This document shows, piece by piece, positions 46,206 to 56,114 of a stretch of 64,000 nucleotides of DNA. This DNA comes from Streptomyces sp. TLI_235 (lineage in GTDB: Bacteria > Actinomycetota > Actinomycetes > Streptomycetales > Streptomycetaceae), in the NCBI GenBank assembly GCA_002300355.1, contig NSGV01000003.1:186001-250000 (forward strand). Reading direction: 5' to 3'. Numbering within the stretch: the first letter of the stretch is position 1; each line of letters opens with the position of its first letter. The notes below the pieces were generated by a model that searched no databases, was not told the origin of the DNA, and was given only the letters and a program-made list of their open reading frames with translations. Both the position numbers and the translations under genes were made by a program.

Positions 46206-46251
46206 CCCAACGACTTTGGGCCTCCCGCCACCCCGGCTCTGCCCTTAAAGT
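46206..46251 (+). promoter_or_regulatory. CCCAA/TTGGGCCTnCC promoter element, copy 7
   Basis: CCCAA (46206) - 5 nt - TTGGGC (46216-46221), CTCCC, then TAAAGT at 46246-46251 after 23 + 1 nt. It precedes the Wadjet operon on the same strand by about 630 nt of gene-poor DNA. Confidence 0.6.
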
Positions 46252-46884
46252 TCCGTGGCGGGAAGGGGACGGCAGCCTTCTTGCCAGGGCGAGGGCCGGA
46301 GGTCAAGCTGTGCCTGCAGGCAGACAAGCGGGTCCTTCGTCTGCAGCAACCCATCGCTCGGCGTCACGGATACGCCTAGGTACCGTGGCGCAGCCCTGAC
46401 GGCGCAAACATGGTGCAGCATCCAATCCCCGCGAATCCCGCGCCATCCGCCGCTTCTCGCAGCAACGCACCCGCCTGCTGTGCGGAGACGGGCGGGCCGC
46501 AACCAGGCCACCGGCAAGAGCATCGCTCATGCCTAGTCAGCGTCCGCGCCAGCCATACATCGTTCGAGGACAGCGCTTGCGCCATCTGAATTCGAGCGTC
46601 TCCCAGTACCCGTCCGGCCGGTGATGACGTCCGACCTGGTGACGGGGCATCGTGGGCCGCCCGCCACCGGCAACCGCGCCACTTATCGTGAGGATGGTGA
46701 CGCCCGTCCCGAGCTCATCGAGTTTCGCCAGGACGGCCCGGACGGCGTATCTGGAAGGGATTTGGGCATTTTCCGGCTCTGTACGGGTCCGTGAAGGCAT
46801 GCTTTTTGGCGACCGTGGAGGTCGGCTCGCAATCGGCGACGTAGGTGTGCGCGAGCCGAGGTCGGGTGTGAGGCAGGGAGCACA
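46252..46884. other. Gene-poor interval before the Wadjet operon
   Basis: No supported gene. Short open frames lack domains. The last 100 nt presumably carry the operon promoter or leader. Confidence 0.4.
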
Positions 46885-47897
46885 GTGGATTACGAGGGTG
46901 GGCACACAGGTACGGCTGGAGTGGACGAGGGTCTGCTGCGCGATGAAGGGTTGATCCGCCGAGCGAAGGCGTTGGCATGCACGGCTCCCCTGCATGGCCT
47001 GGACGCGAACAAGGGCATGGTGGAGTGGGCCGACGCCCGGGTCTACCAGATGGCGGAGATTGGCCTGCACACCATCGACCAGGTGGCCATCGCGATGGAC
47101 TTCGATACCGGAGCCAGCCGTGAGCGCGTGTTGGACCGAGTCCAGCGGTTCGTGGCTCGGCAGGCCCCCCAGCGTGCCGACGACGAGCACGTTCGGGTGG
47201 CTCGCTGGGTACTGGACAGTCTGATCAATCTCGGTGACGTCGAGCGGGCGTTCCGCCGCCCCTACGGCGTCGTGGACGCGGACGGCGTCTACCGAGTGCG
47301 GACCTTCCCCTTCAAACTGATCGCGGAGCGCCGCAGCAGCACTGGCATGCTATATCTGCATGCCTCGCACGAGGCATTGAACGTCCTCGTCGGCGCGTTG
47401 GACACGGACGTTGAGTCCGCCCAGGAGGCCGCAGAGGTCAAGCTCGCCAACCTCATCCGGCGAGGGCGGCTCGCGGATGCGAAGCAGGTGGCGGAGCAAG
47501 CGCGGATCCGGACCATCCAGTACGGGGAACTGATCCATGCGCAGTTGGAGGCGACTCGACGCAACATCCAGTCGGTGGACTGGATGGAAAACCTGCCAAA
47601 GTTGCTGGGCGAGGCACTGTCCCACGTCCAGGAGCGCGTGCGAACGGAACGGGCGATCGCCAAGAACATGGCCGAGGCACGGGACGGGGCCGCGAACCCG
47701 GTACGCAAGCGGCACGCCGCGGAACTCGTCGACATCGTCGAGGACTGCATCCGCCGGCACATCCGCCTGCAAAAGCGTCTGCTGGAAGCCCGGGAAGTGT
47801 TCCGCGAGGAGCAGGACCGCCAGCAGTTCTCCTTGAAGCCGCACCGGTCGACGTTCGATCTGTTTGAGCCTTCCCCCGGGACGTGGACACCGGAGTT

Positions 47898-48857
47898 TCA
47901 TGCGGCGAGGGTGATCCTACGGGACGCCACGGTCTGCTGTTCGAATTGGACCGGGCTGAGGTAGCCGAGCGTGGAGTGGCGCCTTCGAACGTTGTAGAAG
48001 GAGATCCAGCGGAACACCTCCAGCCTCGCCTGATGCTGGCTGGTCCAGCGCACTCCGTGCATCAACTCCCTTTTCAGGGAGGCGAAGAAGCTCTCCGCTG
48101 CGGCGTTGTCATAACTGGAGCCGACCCGTCCCGTGCTCCGTTGGACACCGTGGCGCCGGCAGAGTCTCGCGAACTCGGCCGAGCCGTATTGCGAGCCCCT
48201 GTCCGAGTGGAAGATCACGCCGTCGACCCGGCCGCCGCGGGTGGCCACCGCGGCCCCCAGGGCATCGGCGACCAGCTCGGTGCGCATGTGGTCGGCCAGC
48301 GACCAGCCCACCAGGCGACGCGAGTGCAGGTCGATGACGGTGGCCAGGAACATCCACGAGCCACCGACCGGCAGATACGTGATGTCGCCGACCCACCGGG
48401 TATCGGGCTCCGTCGCCGTGAAGTCGCGTCCGATCAGGTCCGGTGCCGGTGGCGCGCTCCTGTCCTGAACGGTTGTTCGGCAGCGTTTGCGCAGGTAGCG
48501 GCCGATGATGCCGTGCTCGCGCATCAGGCGGGCTATCCGCTTGCGGTTGACCACGAGGCCCTGGGCCCGCAGCTCGGCGTGCACCCTCGGCACCCCGTAA
48601 GCCCCGCGTGTCTCCCGGTGGACCTTGCGGATCTCGGCCACCAGCGCCGCCTCCGCCGCCGCTCGATCGGCACGGACCCGGACACCGGCCCGCCAGGCGT
48701 AGTACCCGGAACGGGCGACGCCAAGAACCTTGCACAGCCGCTGGACGCCGAACTCGGCGGCATGAGCGGAGATGAAGTCCCAGCGGCGGGCCCTCACTTC
48801 ATCTCCCGCGCGAAATACGCTGCTGCCCGGCGAAGGATCTCCTTCTCGACCTGCCAC
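47898..48857 (-). CDS. IS3-family transposase OrfB
   Basis: Up to 319 codons; the true product is probably an OrfAB fusion made by -1 frameshifting, since orfB lies in the -1 frame relative to orfA and overlaps it by about 60 nt. It has an rve integrase core with WVGDITYLP, VIDLHSRRLVGW, HSDRGSQYGS and the Glu in NAAAESFFASLKREL. Confidence 0.9.
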   Translation of the reverse strand: MAGREGDPSPGSSVFRAGDEVRARRWDFISAHAAEFGVQRLCKVLGVARSGYYAWRAGVRVRADRAAAEAALVAEIRKVHRETRGAYGVPRVHAELRAQGLVVNRKRIARLMREHGIIGRYLRKRCRTTVQDRSAPPAPDLIGRDFTATEPDTRWVGDITYLPVGGSWMFLATVIDLHSRRLVGWSLADHMRTELVADALGAAVATRGGRVDGVIFHSDRGSQYGSAEFARLCRRHGVQRSTGRVGSSYDNAAAESFFASLKRELMHGVRWTSQHQARLEVFRWISFYNVRRRHSTLGYLSPVQFEQQTVASRRITLAA

Positions 48858-49120
48858 TCCCGCTCGGCCTTTCGCAACCGGGCGAGCTCGGCCCGCTCGT
48901 CCGCGCTCAGGGCCTGCTCGGTCGCAGTCGGCTCGGCGTCGGCGGCCCGCACCCAGTTCCGCAGGGTCTCGTGGTTGACCCCGATCTCCCTCGCGACCGC
49001 CGCGAACGTGCGCCGGCCCTCCGAGGCCCGGTACAGCGCGACGGCATCACGACGGAACTCGTCCGAGTACTTCGACGGACGTCCCACCTGGACTTCCCTT
49101 CCTGGATCTACAAAATCCAA
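48794..49120 (-). CDS. IS3-family transposase OrfA
   Basis: Up to 108 residues, a helix-turn-helix protein (RPSKYSDEFRRDAVALYRAS, then AAVAREIGVNHETLRNWV) with a leucine-zipper-like C-terminus ending in FAREMK. It provides DNA binding to the fusion transposase. Confidence 0.88.
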   Translation of the reverse strand: MDFVDPGREVQVGRPSKYSDEFRRDAVALYRASEGRRTFAAVAREIGVNHETLRNWVRAADAEPTATEQALSADERAELARLRKAEREWQVEKEILRRAAAYFAREMK

Positions 49121-49700
49121 GTGTCAGGGTGTCCACGTCACGGGGCAAAGCTCAGTTCGGGCATTTGCTGCGTCCCACTCTGGACCTCCCGGTGGCGGAT
49201 GCGGTCGGGCCGGTGGGCGGCTTCTTCAGCCGGTCGACCGGACCGGCCTCGAAAATCCTTCTGAATCTGGCCACGCTGGTGCCTGCGTTGCTGCGCCCGC
49301 CCCCGGGACCCTCTCGGTTCGCCGGGCAGGTGGAAGATCCTCAGACGGAGCCGCTCGAGGACACCACACGTTTTACCAGCGCGCAGTGGGAGACGGCCGA
49401 ACAACTGATGTACCTGCCCGGGACGGTGCGCTCGCTGTCGAGCCTGCTGGAGGACGCGGCCCGGATCGACCCGGACCTGCCGTCACTGGTGGCGCTGCTC
49501 GGGGTGCACGCCTACAGCCCGGACGTCGGTGCCGCGCTGCGGCGCGGGGACGACCACGTTCGAGTGGCGGCACGGACGGACTCCGTGTTGGACAGTGCGG
49601 GGTTTTACGGGGACGACCTGTGGCTGACCACAGCGCGGCTGCAGCCGCCGGACAACTCAAACGGGGCAGCCCGGACGACAGGAAGCAAGGGGGCCGGTCG

Positions 49701-50513
49701 GTGACATCAGCGGCGGGCGCGGATGACGCCGAGCAGGCGGCACGGCTGATCGGGTACGGGTTTCGACCGCGAATGCTCCCGCACCGGGACGCGGAGTACA
49801 CCGCCTTGGTACGGCGCTTCGACGAGGAGCCCGCGTTCGAGGATCTGGTACGGCGAAGCGCGACGGGCCTGGGGCTGCAGGTCATCGGGATCACGATGCG
49901 CGCAGGCGCGGTGATCGTCCCAGTTGCCGGTTCGGTGTTCGAGACCCGGCTAGAGGGCTACGCCCGGCAGTTGCGGCAGAGCCACCAGCGTGAAGCGGAG
50001 CGGGTCATGCACGGCATCGCACACTTGGCGATCGCCGCGCTGTGTTTCCCCAGGCCCCAGGATTTGGCCGACGACGGCTACGTTGGCGCAGTGACGGTCT
50101 CCGTGGTCGACAAGCAGGTCCGCCACACCTGCCAGGAGCTGGCCGAGCGGTATGCCGAGGCGCAGGAGAACAGCGATGTGCCCATGGAAACCCCTGAGCT
50201 GGAGCGGGCATGGCGGGTCTATGCGCGCAGGTCGGAGTCAGGGGAGACGACCAGCAGGCAGGTAGTGCCGACGACGACGGAGGCGATCGTCGGCAAGGCC
50301 CTGCGATACCTGGTCGACCAGGGCATGCTCGCCGAGAGCGCGGATCTGGAGCTGATGGCGAAGGTCTACCGCACAACGGGCCGCTACCAACTGCAGGTCC
50401 GTGAGCTGGCGGCGGCGGAGACTTACCGGGAATTGCTCCGTCTGGGGGTCGTACCGCCTGTCGACTCCAACGAGTCGCTGCGAGTGTCCGGCGACGACCG
50501 CACTCTCTACTAG
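49701..50513 (+). CDS. jetB: Wadjet KITE-like subunit JetB
   Basis: 270 residues. Helical winged-helix protein with a TTTEAIVGKALRYLVDQGMLAE segment, matching the MukE/KITE role in Wadjet. The GTG overlaps the jetA stop and the next gene starts 17 nt after its stop. It looks intact. Confidence 0.78.
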   Translation: MTSAAGADDAEQAARLIGYGFRPRMLPHRDAEYTALVRRFDEEPAFEDLVRRSATGLGLQVIGITMRAGAVIVPVAGSVFETRLEGYARQLRQSHQREAERVMHGIAHLAIAALCFPRPQDLADDGYVGAVTVSVVDKQVRHTCQELAERYAEAQENSDVPMETPELERAWRVYARRSESGETTSRQVVPTTTEAIVGKALRYLVDQGMLAESADLELMAKVYRTTGRYQLQVRELAAAETYRELLRLGVVPPVDSNESLRVSGDDRTLY

Positions 50514-50530
50514 GCGGGGACGGAGCCCTC

Positions 50531-53500
50531 ATGTACGAACTGTCCCGTGTCCGTGTGTGCTCAGCTGGCCCTGCCGGGGCCCGGTTCCAGGATGTGATCT
50601 TGGATTTCTCCGGCGCGGGCGATCAAGTCACCGCTGTTCAGGGGAATCTGTTCGGGACGGTACCGCAACTGCTGCGCCCGTCGCCCGCGAGCGTGGTGTT
50701 CCTGGAGAACGGGGGCGGCAAGTCGGTCCTGCTGAAGCTGTTGTTCTCGGTGATCCTCCCCGGCAGGCGGCAGGTGAAGGATGCCCCGAACCCACGGCTG
50801 TTGGAGGACTACGTCTTGGCGCGGGACGTCTCCCACATCGCCCTGGAGTGGATGCACGCCACCACTGGGCGCCTGCTGGTCACCGCCAAGGTGCTGCATT
50901 GGAAAGACCAGGTCGTCTCGACGGTGGCCGAGAACCTCGTCGAGGAGTGGTACGCGTTTCGACCCACCGATACGCTCGGCCTGGACAGCCTTCCCACCGT
51001 CGAGGAGGGGAAATACCTTTCCCTGTCGGCGTACCGGGGGCTCATGAAGGAGATCGGCGCGCAGGATCAGCGGCTGGAGATGCACTGGCCAGTGAGCCAG
51101 GACGCGTGGACCGAGCTGCTGGACCAACTCGGACTCGACCCAGAGCTGTTCCGCTACCAGCGGACGATGAACAAGGACGAGGGCGAGGCCGTCCACGCGT
51201 TTACGCTCGACTCCGACGGTCGCTTCGTCGACTTCCTGCTCAAGGCCGTGTTCCACCACAAGAGCCTGGACGACCTGGCCAACCTCGTCTCGACATACGC
51301 CCACAAACTCGCCGGGCGCAAGGATCTGCTGCTGGAACTGGATTTCGTGGAGCAGACCATGACTCTACTCGAACCGCTCATCGAGGCGGCACGCGCCGTG
51401 AACGGATCCCGCGTCCGGGCACAGCAGGCACAGCAGGACCTGGCGTCCTTCGGCGGGCAGGTCCAAGAGCGTGTCCGAGGAGACCTCGACCGTCTGGCGC
51501 GTCTTGAGAAGCGCGAGCAAGAACTCACGGCAGGTCTCACCCGAGCTACCTACCTGACGCGCCGTTGGGCTGCGACGGTGGCGCGGCAACGTCTGGTCCT
51601 TGCACAGCTACGCCTCGATCAGGCCAAAGCCGAGGCTGGCGAAGCCACCCTCGACAAGCAGCAGGCGCAGGCTACGGTCGCTGGCTGGAAGGCGACCGGC
51701 GCAGTACAGCGGCATCTGAGCAAGTCGGAGGCCGCCCGGGCATTGGCGCTGCTGGTGAACGAGGGCGAGCGGGCTGCCTCGCCGGCCCTCAAGGCTCGTG
51801 AGAGGTGCGCAGAAGCGCTTGCGCAGGGCCTGCTGGCGCTGAGGGACCGAGCACGGAGCGCGCAGACGGAACAGGGCGGAGAAGCGCTGAAGCAGACGGA
51901 GGCCGAGAAGGAGACCCGCAAGGCGCGGGAGGCTGCCCTGAGGGAAGCCAACCGGGCGGATACGGAAGTCAGGGCGCTGCTGGAGCGGGTTGGTGCCGCG
52001 CGGAACGAGGCCGAACAGGCCGTCGCAGCAGGGCTGGCACCGGCCGCTGACCTCGTTCCCAAGGCAGCAGCTGAGGCCCGGACCGCCGTGACCCTGGCCG
52101 TGGAGAAGATCAGCGCCCTGGAGTCGGAGCAGGAGAGCGTCGACCGTCGGCAGGCAGATGTCCAGCAGAGCCTCTCCGCGGCAATCCGCGAAGAGGAGGC
52201 TGCGCGAAACCGCCGCGAAGAGGCACAGCGGATCCTGCAGGTCTCCGTCTCCCGCACCTCGGCGATTGAGGCCGAGCCGAGACTCACCGCCCTCCTGGGC
52301 GCGACCGTGCGCCTGGACATGGACGCGCAGGTCCTGCTGGAGCGGCTCGACACGGCGATCGCGGATACGCAAAGGGACAGTGTCGCGCTGCAGATCGAGC
52401 GCGCTCGCGATGAGCTGGCCCATCTGGCGCTGAAGGACGGCCGCATGCTGCCCCCGCCCCAGGTCGTACGCGACGCCTGCCGGCTCCTCGAGCAGTCCGA
52501 CCCTCGCATCGATGCCTGGCCAGGATGGGAGTACATCGCCGAGTTCCCCCTCCAGCAACGCGAGAAAATGATCACATGCGCCCCGCACCTGGTCAGCGGT
52601 GTCCTCCTGAACTCGCCGGACGACCAGAGGCGGGCCCAGGAGATCCTCGGCCAGGCGGCACCGACGGCCTACTGCATCACCGTGGGAACAGTCGAAGGGC
52701 TGTACACCGCGGAGGGGGGCACAGCCGAGGGGACGCTGTTCACTCTGCCCTTCAACGCCGCGCTGTACGAGGAAAAGGCCGCCGAAGCCGAGCAGAAGGC
52801 CATCGAGGAGCGTTGGACCCGCTCCGGGGACCGATTGAAGGAGCTGCAGTCCACACGCCAGCACGACGACGCGCTGCGGCAGAGGATCAGCCTGTGGCGC
52901 GAGGAGTACCCCGTTGGAGCACTGGCCGGGCTGGAGGAGGCGTGCGCGGCCGCCGGCGAGGCCCTGGCCGAAGCCGAAGAGGTGGCCGCAGCGCAGGGTC
53001 TGGCCATGGAAGGCCTGCTGGAGCGGCGAGAGGAAATTCGCGGTGAACTGCGTGACGCGCGAGAGGGGCACGAACGCTGGCAGGAGGCAGACCGCCGGCT
53101 GACCGAGCTCGGCAAGCGTCTGGATCAGATCCCGTCATGGCTCGAGAATGCCAAGAACGCCGATGAGCAGCGTCGCGTGCACCAGGAGCGAGCCGACAAG
53201 GCCGAGAAGACCGCCGAGGAGCATCGCCGTCTCGCCGAGAGCCACCGCGACACGAGCGAGGAACAGCGCCGGACCGCCCTTGCGGCCAGCCAGGAATGGG
53301 CTGCACTGCCCGGCGCACAGGACATGCAGCTCGAAGCCGAGCCGCCTGGCGATCCGATCCCGGTGCTGCGGGATGCCTATGAGAAGGCCAAGGCCAACTT
53401 CGACAGCGCCAACGTTCCAGGGGAGCTGCGCGAGCGGCTCGTCCGGGCGGAGGAGGCGGCGCGGGAGGCAGCAACGGAATATTCGGCGTTGTCGGAGACA

Positions 53501-55015
53501 GACAGGTCCACGGCTCATCGGCTGCTCTCGATGCCTGAGGCGATGGACGAGCGCAGCCGTGCCGAGGCCCAGCAGCAGGCAGACAGGGCACTGGCATCGG
53601 CGGAGTGCACGGCCGAGCACGCCCTGCTGGAACAGGGCAAACACGACAATGCCCTGGTCGAGCGCCGGGAGGCGTTCCTTCTGCTGACCGCCGATGGCAT
53701 CGATCCCATGCTGGCTATCGAAGCGCCGCACACGATCGACGGTTGTCTGGAGACCGTGGCATCAGCCGAGTCGGAGCACGCTGCCGCACAGGAAGCCCAG
53801 GCCGCCGCCCTCGCGCAGCGGACGGTCGCCGCCGCCGACACGACGCGGGCGAAGAACGCCGCAAAGGCCTTCGAGCGACTCGTCCAGGCGCTGGCGAATA
53901 CGCCCACAGAGCAGAATGCCGCCCCCTACACCGGTGACGGTGATTCCGCGTGGAGCGACTACCTACGTCTGGACGGTGCCGCCAAGGATGCCAAGGAGGC
54001 GTTGGCGCGCGATGAGAAGGGCTTGCGCAGCGCCTCGGACCAGCTCACCCGGCATGCTGCCGCCGGACGATACGCTCGCCTGACCATCCCGGTGCGGCAG
54101 CAGATCCTCGACCTATCCATCGAGCACAGCGCCCAGTACGCAGCAAGTTGGCATGCAGCGCTCCAGCCGCGGAAGAGGAACCTCGCCGATGAAATCGACG
54201 AGGTGAACCAGCACCGGCAGACCATCATCGACCACCTCAAGGGCGAGAGCGACAAGGCCCTGTCCTTGCTGCGCTCGGCCCAGCGGCTGTCCCGGCTTCC
54301 GCGAAGCCTGGGTGACTGGGCCGGACAGGAGTTCATCCACTTCTCCTTCCAACAACAGCCCGACGAACTGCTGCTACCCCGCCTGGGCGACCTCGCCGAG
54401 GAAGCCGCATCCGGCCAGACCACCGACGGCCGCAAAGTGGCACGCGACGGCCTCTCGCTGCTGCTGCGCGCCGTCCACACCGCTGTCCCGACGGGATTCC
54501 GGGTCCAGATACTCAAGCCGGACACGGTCCTTCGGACGGAACGGGTACCGGTGTCGAAGGTCAAAGACGTCTTCTCCGGAGGCCAGCAACTCACCGCGGC
54601 GATCCTCTTGTACTGCACGATGGCAGCGCTGCGGGCCAATCAGCAGGGCCGCGAGCGGTCGCGCCACTCCGGCGTACTGTTCCTCGACAATCCGATCGGC
54701 CGGGCGAACGCCGACTACCTCCTGGACCTACAGCGCCAAGTGGCACAAGCCCTGGGCGTGCAGCTCGTCTACACCACCGGCCTGTACGACGAGAAGGCGC
54801 TGGGAAAGTTCCCGCTGATCGTCCGGCTGCGCAACGACGCCGACCTGCGGGCCGCACGCAAGTACCTGGTCGTGAACGACGTGATCCGCCAGCGCTTGGA
54901 CGCGCTCGCGCCCGAGGACGGGACCGGGCAGATCGACAGTGCCAGAATCCTCCGCCGTGAGGAATCACGCGTCGCCTCCGAGGGGAACGATGACACTGCC
55001 GCGCCTGGAGAATGA
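50531..55015 (+). CDS. jetC: Wadjet SMC/MukB-like ATPase JetC
   Basis: 1494 residues. Walker A is FLENGGGKSVLLKLLF (about 58-73). Two long coiled coils rich in Ala/Glu/Gln flank a globular hinge-like part (about 635-740, WPGWEYIAEFPLQQ...TAYCITVGTVEGLY). The C-terminal head has the ABC signature FSGGQQLTAAIL (about 1348) and Walker B GVLFLDNPIGRAN (about 1380), with Asn in place of the usual Glu, as in MukB-like and JetC proteins. JetC loops DNA by extrusion so that circular plasmids can be cut. Confidence 0.85.
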   Translation: MYELSRVRVCSAGPAGARFQDVILDFSGAGDQVTAVQGNLFGTVPQLLRPSPASVVFLENGGGKSVLLKLLFSVILPGRRQVKDAPNPRLLEDYVLARDVSHIALEWMHATTGRLLVTAKVLHWKDQVVSTVAENLVEEWYAFRPTDTLGLDSLPTVEEGKYLSLSAYRGLMKEIGAQDQRLEMHWPVSQDAWTELLDQLGLDPELFRYQRTMNKDEGEAVHAFTLDSDGRFVDFLLKAVFHHKSLDDLANLVSTYAHKLAGRKDLLLELDFVEQTMTLLEPLIEAARAVNGSRVRAQQAQQDLASFGGQVQERVRGDLDRLARLEKREQELTAGLTRATYLTRRWAATVARQRLVLAQLRLDQAKAEAGEATLDKQQAQATVAGWKATGAVQRHLSKSEAARALALLVNEGERAASPALKARERCAEALAQGLLALRDRARSAQTEQGGEALKQTEAEKETRKAREAALREANRADTEVRALLERVGAARNEAEQAVAAGLAPAADLVPKAAAEARTAVTLAVEKISALESEQESVDRRQADVQQSLSAAIREEEAARNRREEAQRILQVSVSRTSAIEAEPRLTALLGATVRLDMDAQVLLERLDTAIADTQRDSVALQIERARDELAHLALKDGRMLPPPQVVRDACRLLEQSDPRIDAWPGWEYIAEFPLQQREKMITCAPHLVSGVLLNSPDDQRRAQEILGQAAPTAYCITVGTVEGLYTAEGGTAEGTLFTLPFNAALYEEKAAEAEQKAIEERWTRSGDRLKELQSTRQHDDALRQRISLWREEYPVGALAGLEEACAAAGEALAEAEEVAAAQGLAMEGLLERREEIRGELRDAREGHERWQEADRRLTELGKRLDQIPSWLENAKNADEQRRVHQERADKAEKTAEEHRRLAESHRDTSEEQRRTALAASQEWAALPGAQDMQLEAEPPGDPIPVLRDAYEKAKANFDSANVPGELRERLVRAEEAAREAATEYSALSETDRSTAHRLLSMPEAMDERSRAEAQQQADRALASAECTAEHALLEQGKHDNALVERREAFLLLTADGIDPMLAIEAPHTIDGCLETVASAESEHAAAQEAQAAALAQRTVAAADTTRAKNAAKAFERLVQALANTPTEQNAAPYTGDGDSAWSDYLRLDGAAKDAKEALARDEKGLRSASDQLTRHAAAGRYARLTIPVRQQILDLSIEHSAQYAASWHAALQPRKRNLADEIDEVNQHRQTIIDHLKGESDKALSLLRSAQRLSRLPRSLGDWAGQEFIHFSFQQQPDELLLPRLGDLAEEAASGQTTDGRKVARDGLSLLLRAVHTAVPTGFRVQILKPDTVLRTERVPVSKVKDVFSGGQQLTAAILLYCTMAALRANQQGRERSRHSGVLFLDNPIGRANADYLLDLQRQVAQALGVQLVYTTGLYDEKALGKFPLIVRLRNDADLRAARKYLVVNDVIRQRLDALAPEDGTGQIDSARILRREESRVASEGNDDTAAPGE

Positions 55016-56114
55016 CCTGATCACGAGACTGCGGGAATGGGCTGCGGCGCACCGCCGCAGCCCTTACAGGACAGCCGTCATCCCCCTCGACGACGTGTGG
55101 GAGGCCTTCCGGGAGGTTCCGCACCGCAACGTCGACGAGGCGTACGAGCCGACGGTCCTGGCCGGCCTGTTGAACGCGCTGGAGGCAAGCAGCCAGATCC
55201 GACAGTCGCTGCGGCGTACACCGGAGAAAGTGTCCCTGCCCATCAAGATCCAACTGCTGCCGCAGGCGCAACCCCCTGTCGTTCCACCGATGCCCAGGTG
55301 GCACCCCTATCTCACATGGCTGGCCCCGGAGTGGGCCACCGCGACACCGAAGCAGCGCCCGGCCTACGCGGCAATCGACCAGTGGCTCAAGAGCGGACCG
55401 GACACGTTCCCGATCCCGCTGCGGGAACGAGCCCTGGAAATCTTCGGGACCTTCGGCAGCGAGACCGACTTCCCCATGCCGGAGAAGACACTGGACACGC
55501 TCCAGTCCGGGCCTCTGTTCTCGGACCACGGCCGGCTGGACAAGTTGCTGCACACCTTCAGGCCTCCCCCACCCCTGATCACCGAGACGTTCCCGCTGGA
55601 GCAGGACAACGACCGCTACTGCCGCGTCGGAACCGGCGACGTACTGTTCGTGGTGGAGAACTCCACCACATGGTGGTCCTTGGTGGAGAGCCTGCCCCCC
55701 GACCACCGGCTCGGCTACGTGGCCTGGGGCCTGGGCGCCACCTTCCGGGCATCGATCCGCGCTATCAAGGCCAAGCACCGCATCACGCAGATCAGGTACT
55801 TCGGCGACCTGGACAACAGCGGGCTGCGGATTCCCCTGCGGGCCTCGAGTGCCGCGCTCGACCTGGGGCTGCCTCCGGTCCAGCCAGCCCAGCGCCTCTA
55901 CCGGGCGCTTCAGTCACTGGGCCGACCTCGATCGGCCGCCGCCAAGGAAGCCGCAATCAACGCCGCTACCGCCACCGAGCTTGCCCAGTGGCTACCCGCT
56001 CCGTGCCGGGCGAACGGCACACAGGTACTGCTGGACGGAAACCGTCTGGCGCAGGAGTGGGTGAGCTACCGGTACCTGCAACAGTCCGCCGACTGGCACC
56101 ACGACGTGCGCTGA
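54990..56114 (+). CDS. jetD: Wadjet nuclease subunit JetD
   Basis: 374 residues. The C-terminal TOPRIM part (topoisomerase VI A-like, DUF2220-like) has VLFVVENSTTWWSLV, with Glu near 219, and IRYFGDLDNSGLRIP, with the Asp pair near 272-274. JetD is the subunit that cuts closed circular plasmid DNA. The ATG at 54990 has AGGGGAACG upstream and overlaps the jetC end by 26 nt. It looks intact. Confidence 0.82.
   Translation: MTLPRLENDLITRLREWAAAHRRSPYRTAVIPLDDVWEAFREVPHRNVDEAYEPTVLAGLLNALEASSQIRQSLRRTPEKVSLPIKIQLLPQAQPPVVPPMPRWHPYLTWLAPEWATATPKQRPAYAAIDQWLKSGPDTFPIPLRERALEIFGTFGSETDFPMPEKTLDTLQSGPLFSDHGRLDKLLHTFRPPPPLITETFPLEQDNDRYCRVGTGDVLFVVENSTTWWSLVESLPPDHRLGYVAWGLGATFRASIRAIKAKHRITQIRYFGDLDNSGLRIPLRASSAALDLGLPPVQPAQRLYRALQSLGRPRSAAAKEAAINAATATELAQWLPAPCRANGTQVLLDGNRLAQEWVSYRYLQQSADWHHDVR

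Larger units (their letters stand above)
47887..49140 (-). mobile_element. IS3-family insertion sequence in jetA
   Basis: About 1.25 kb with inverted ends TGGACACC (left, about 47894) and GGTGTCCA (right, about 49127); the match extends a few bases further out. It carries orfA and orfB on the minus strand, opposite to the Wadjet operon. No clean target duplication was recognised. Confidence 0.85.
46885..49704 (+). pseudogene. jetA: Wadjet kleisin-like JetA, split by an IS3-family element
   Basis: The N-terminal 334 residues (46885 to about 47886) and the C-terminal 189 (about 49137 to 49704) are in the same frame and separated by the IS3 element. The N-terminal part is helical with winged-helix-like segments and a coiled region (VRTERAIAKNMAEARDG), as expected for a MukF-like kleisin. 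The C-terminal part holds a further helical domain (TSAQWETAEQLMYL, ARIDPDLPSLVALLG). The start is a GTG with AGGGAG upstream. The stop overlaps the jetB GTG. Identification rests mainly on the order kleisin-KITE-SMC-JetD that follows. Confidence 0.75.
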
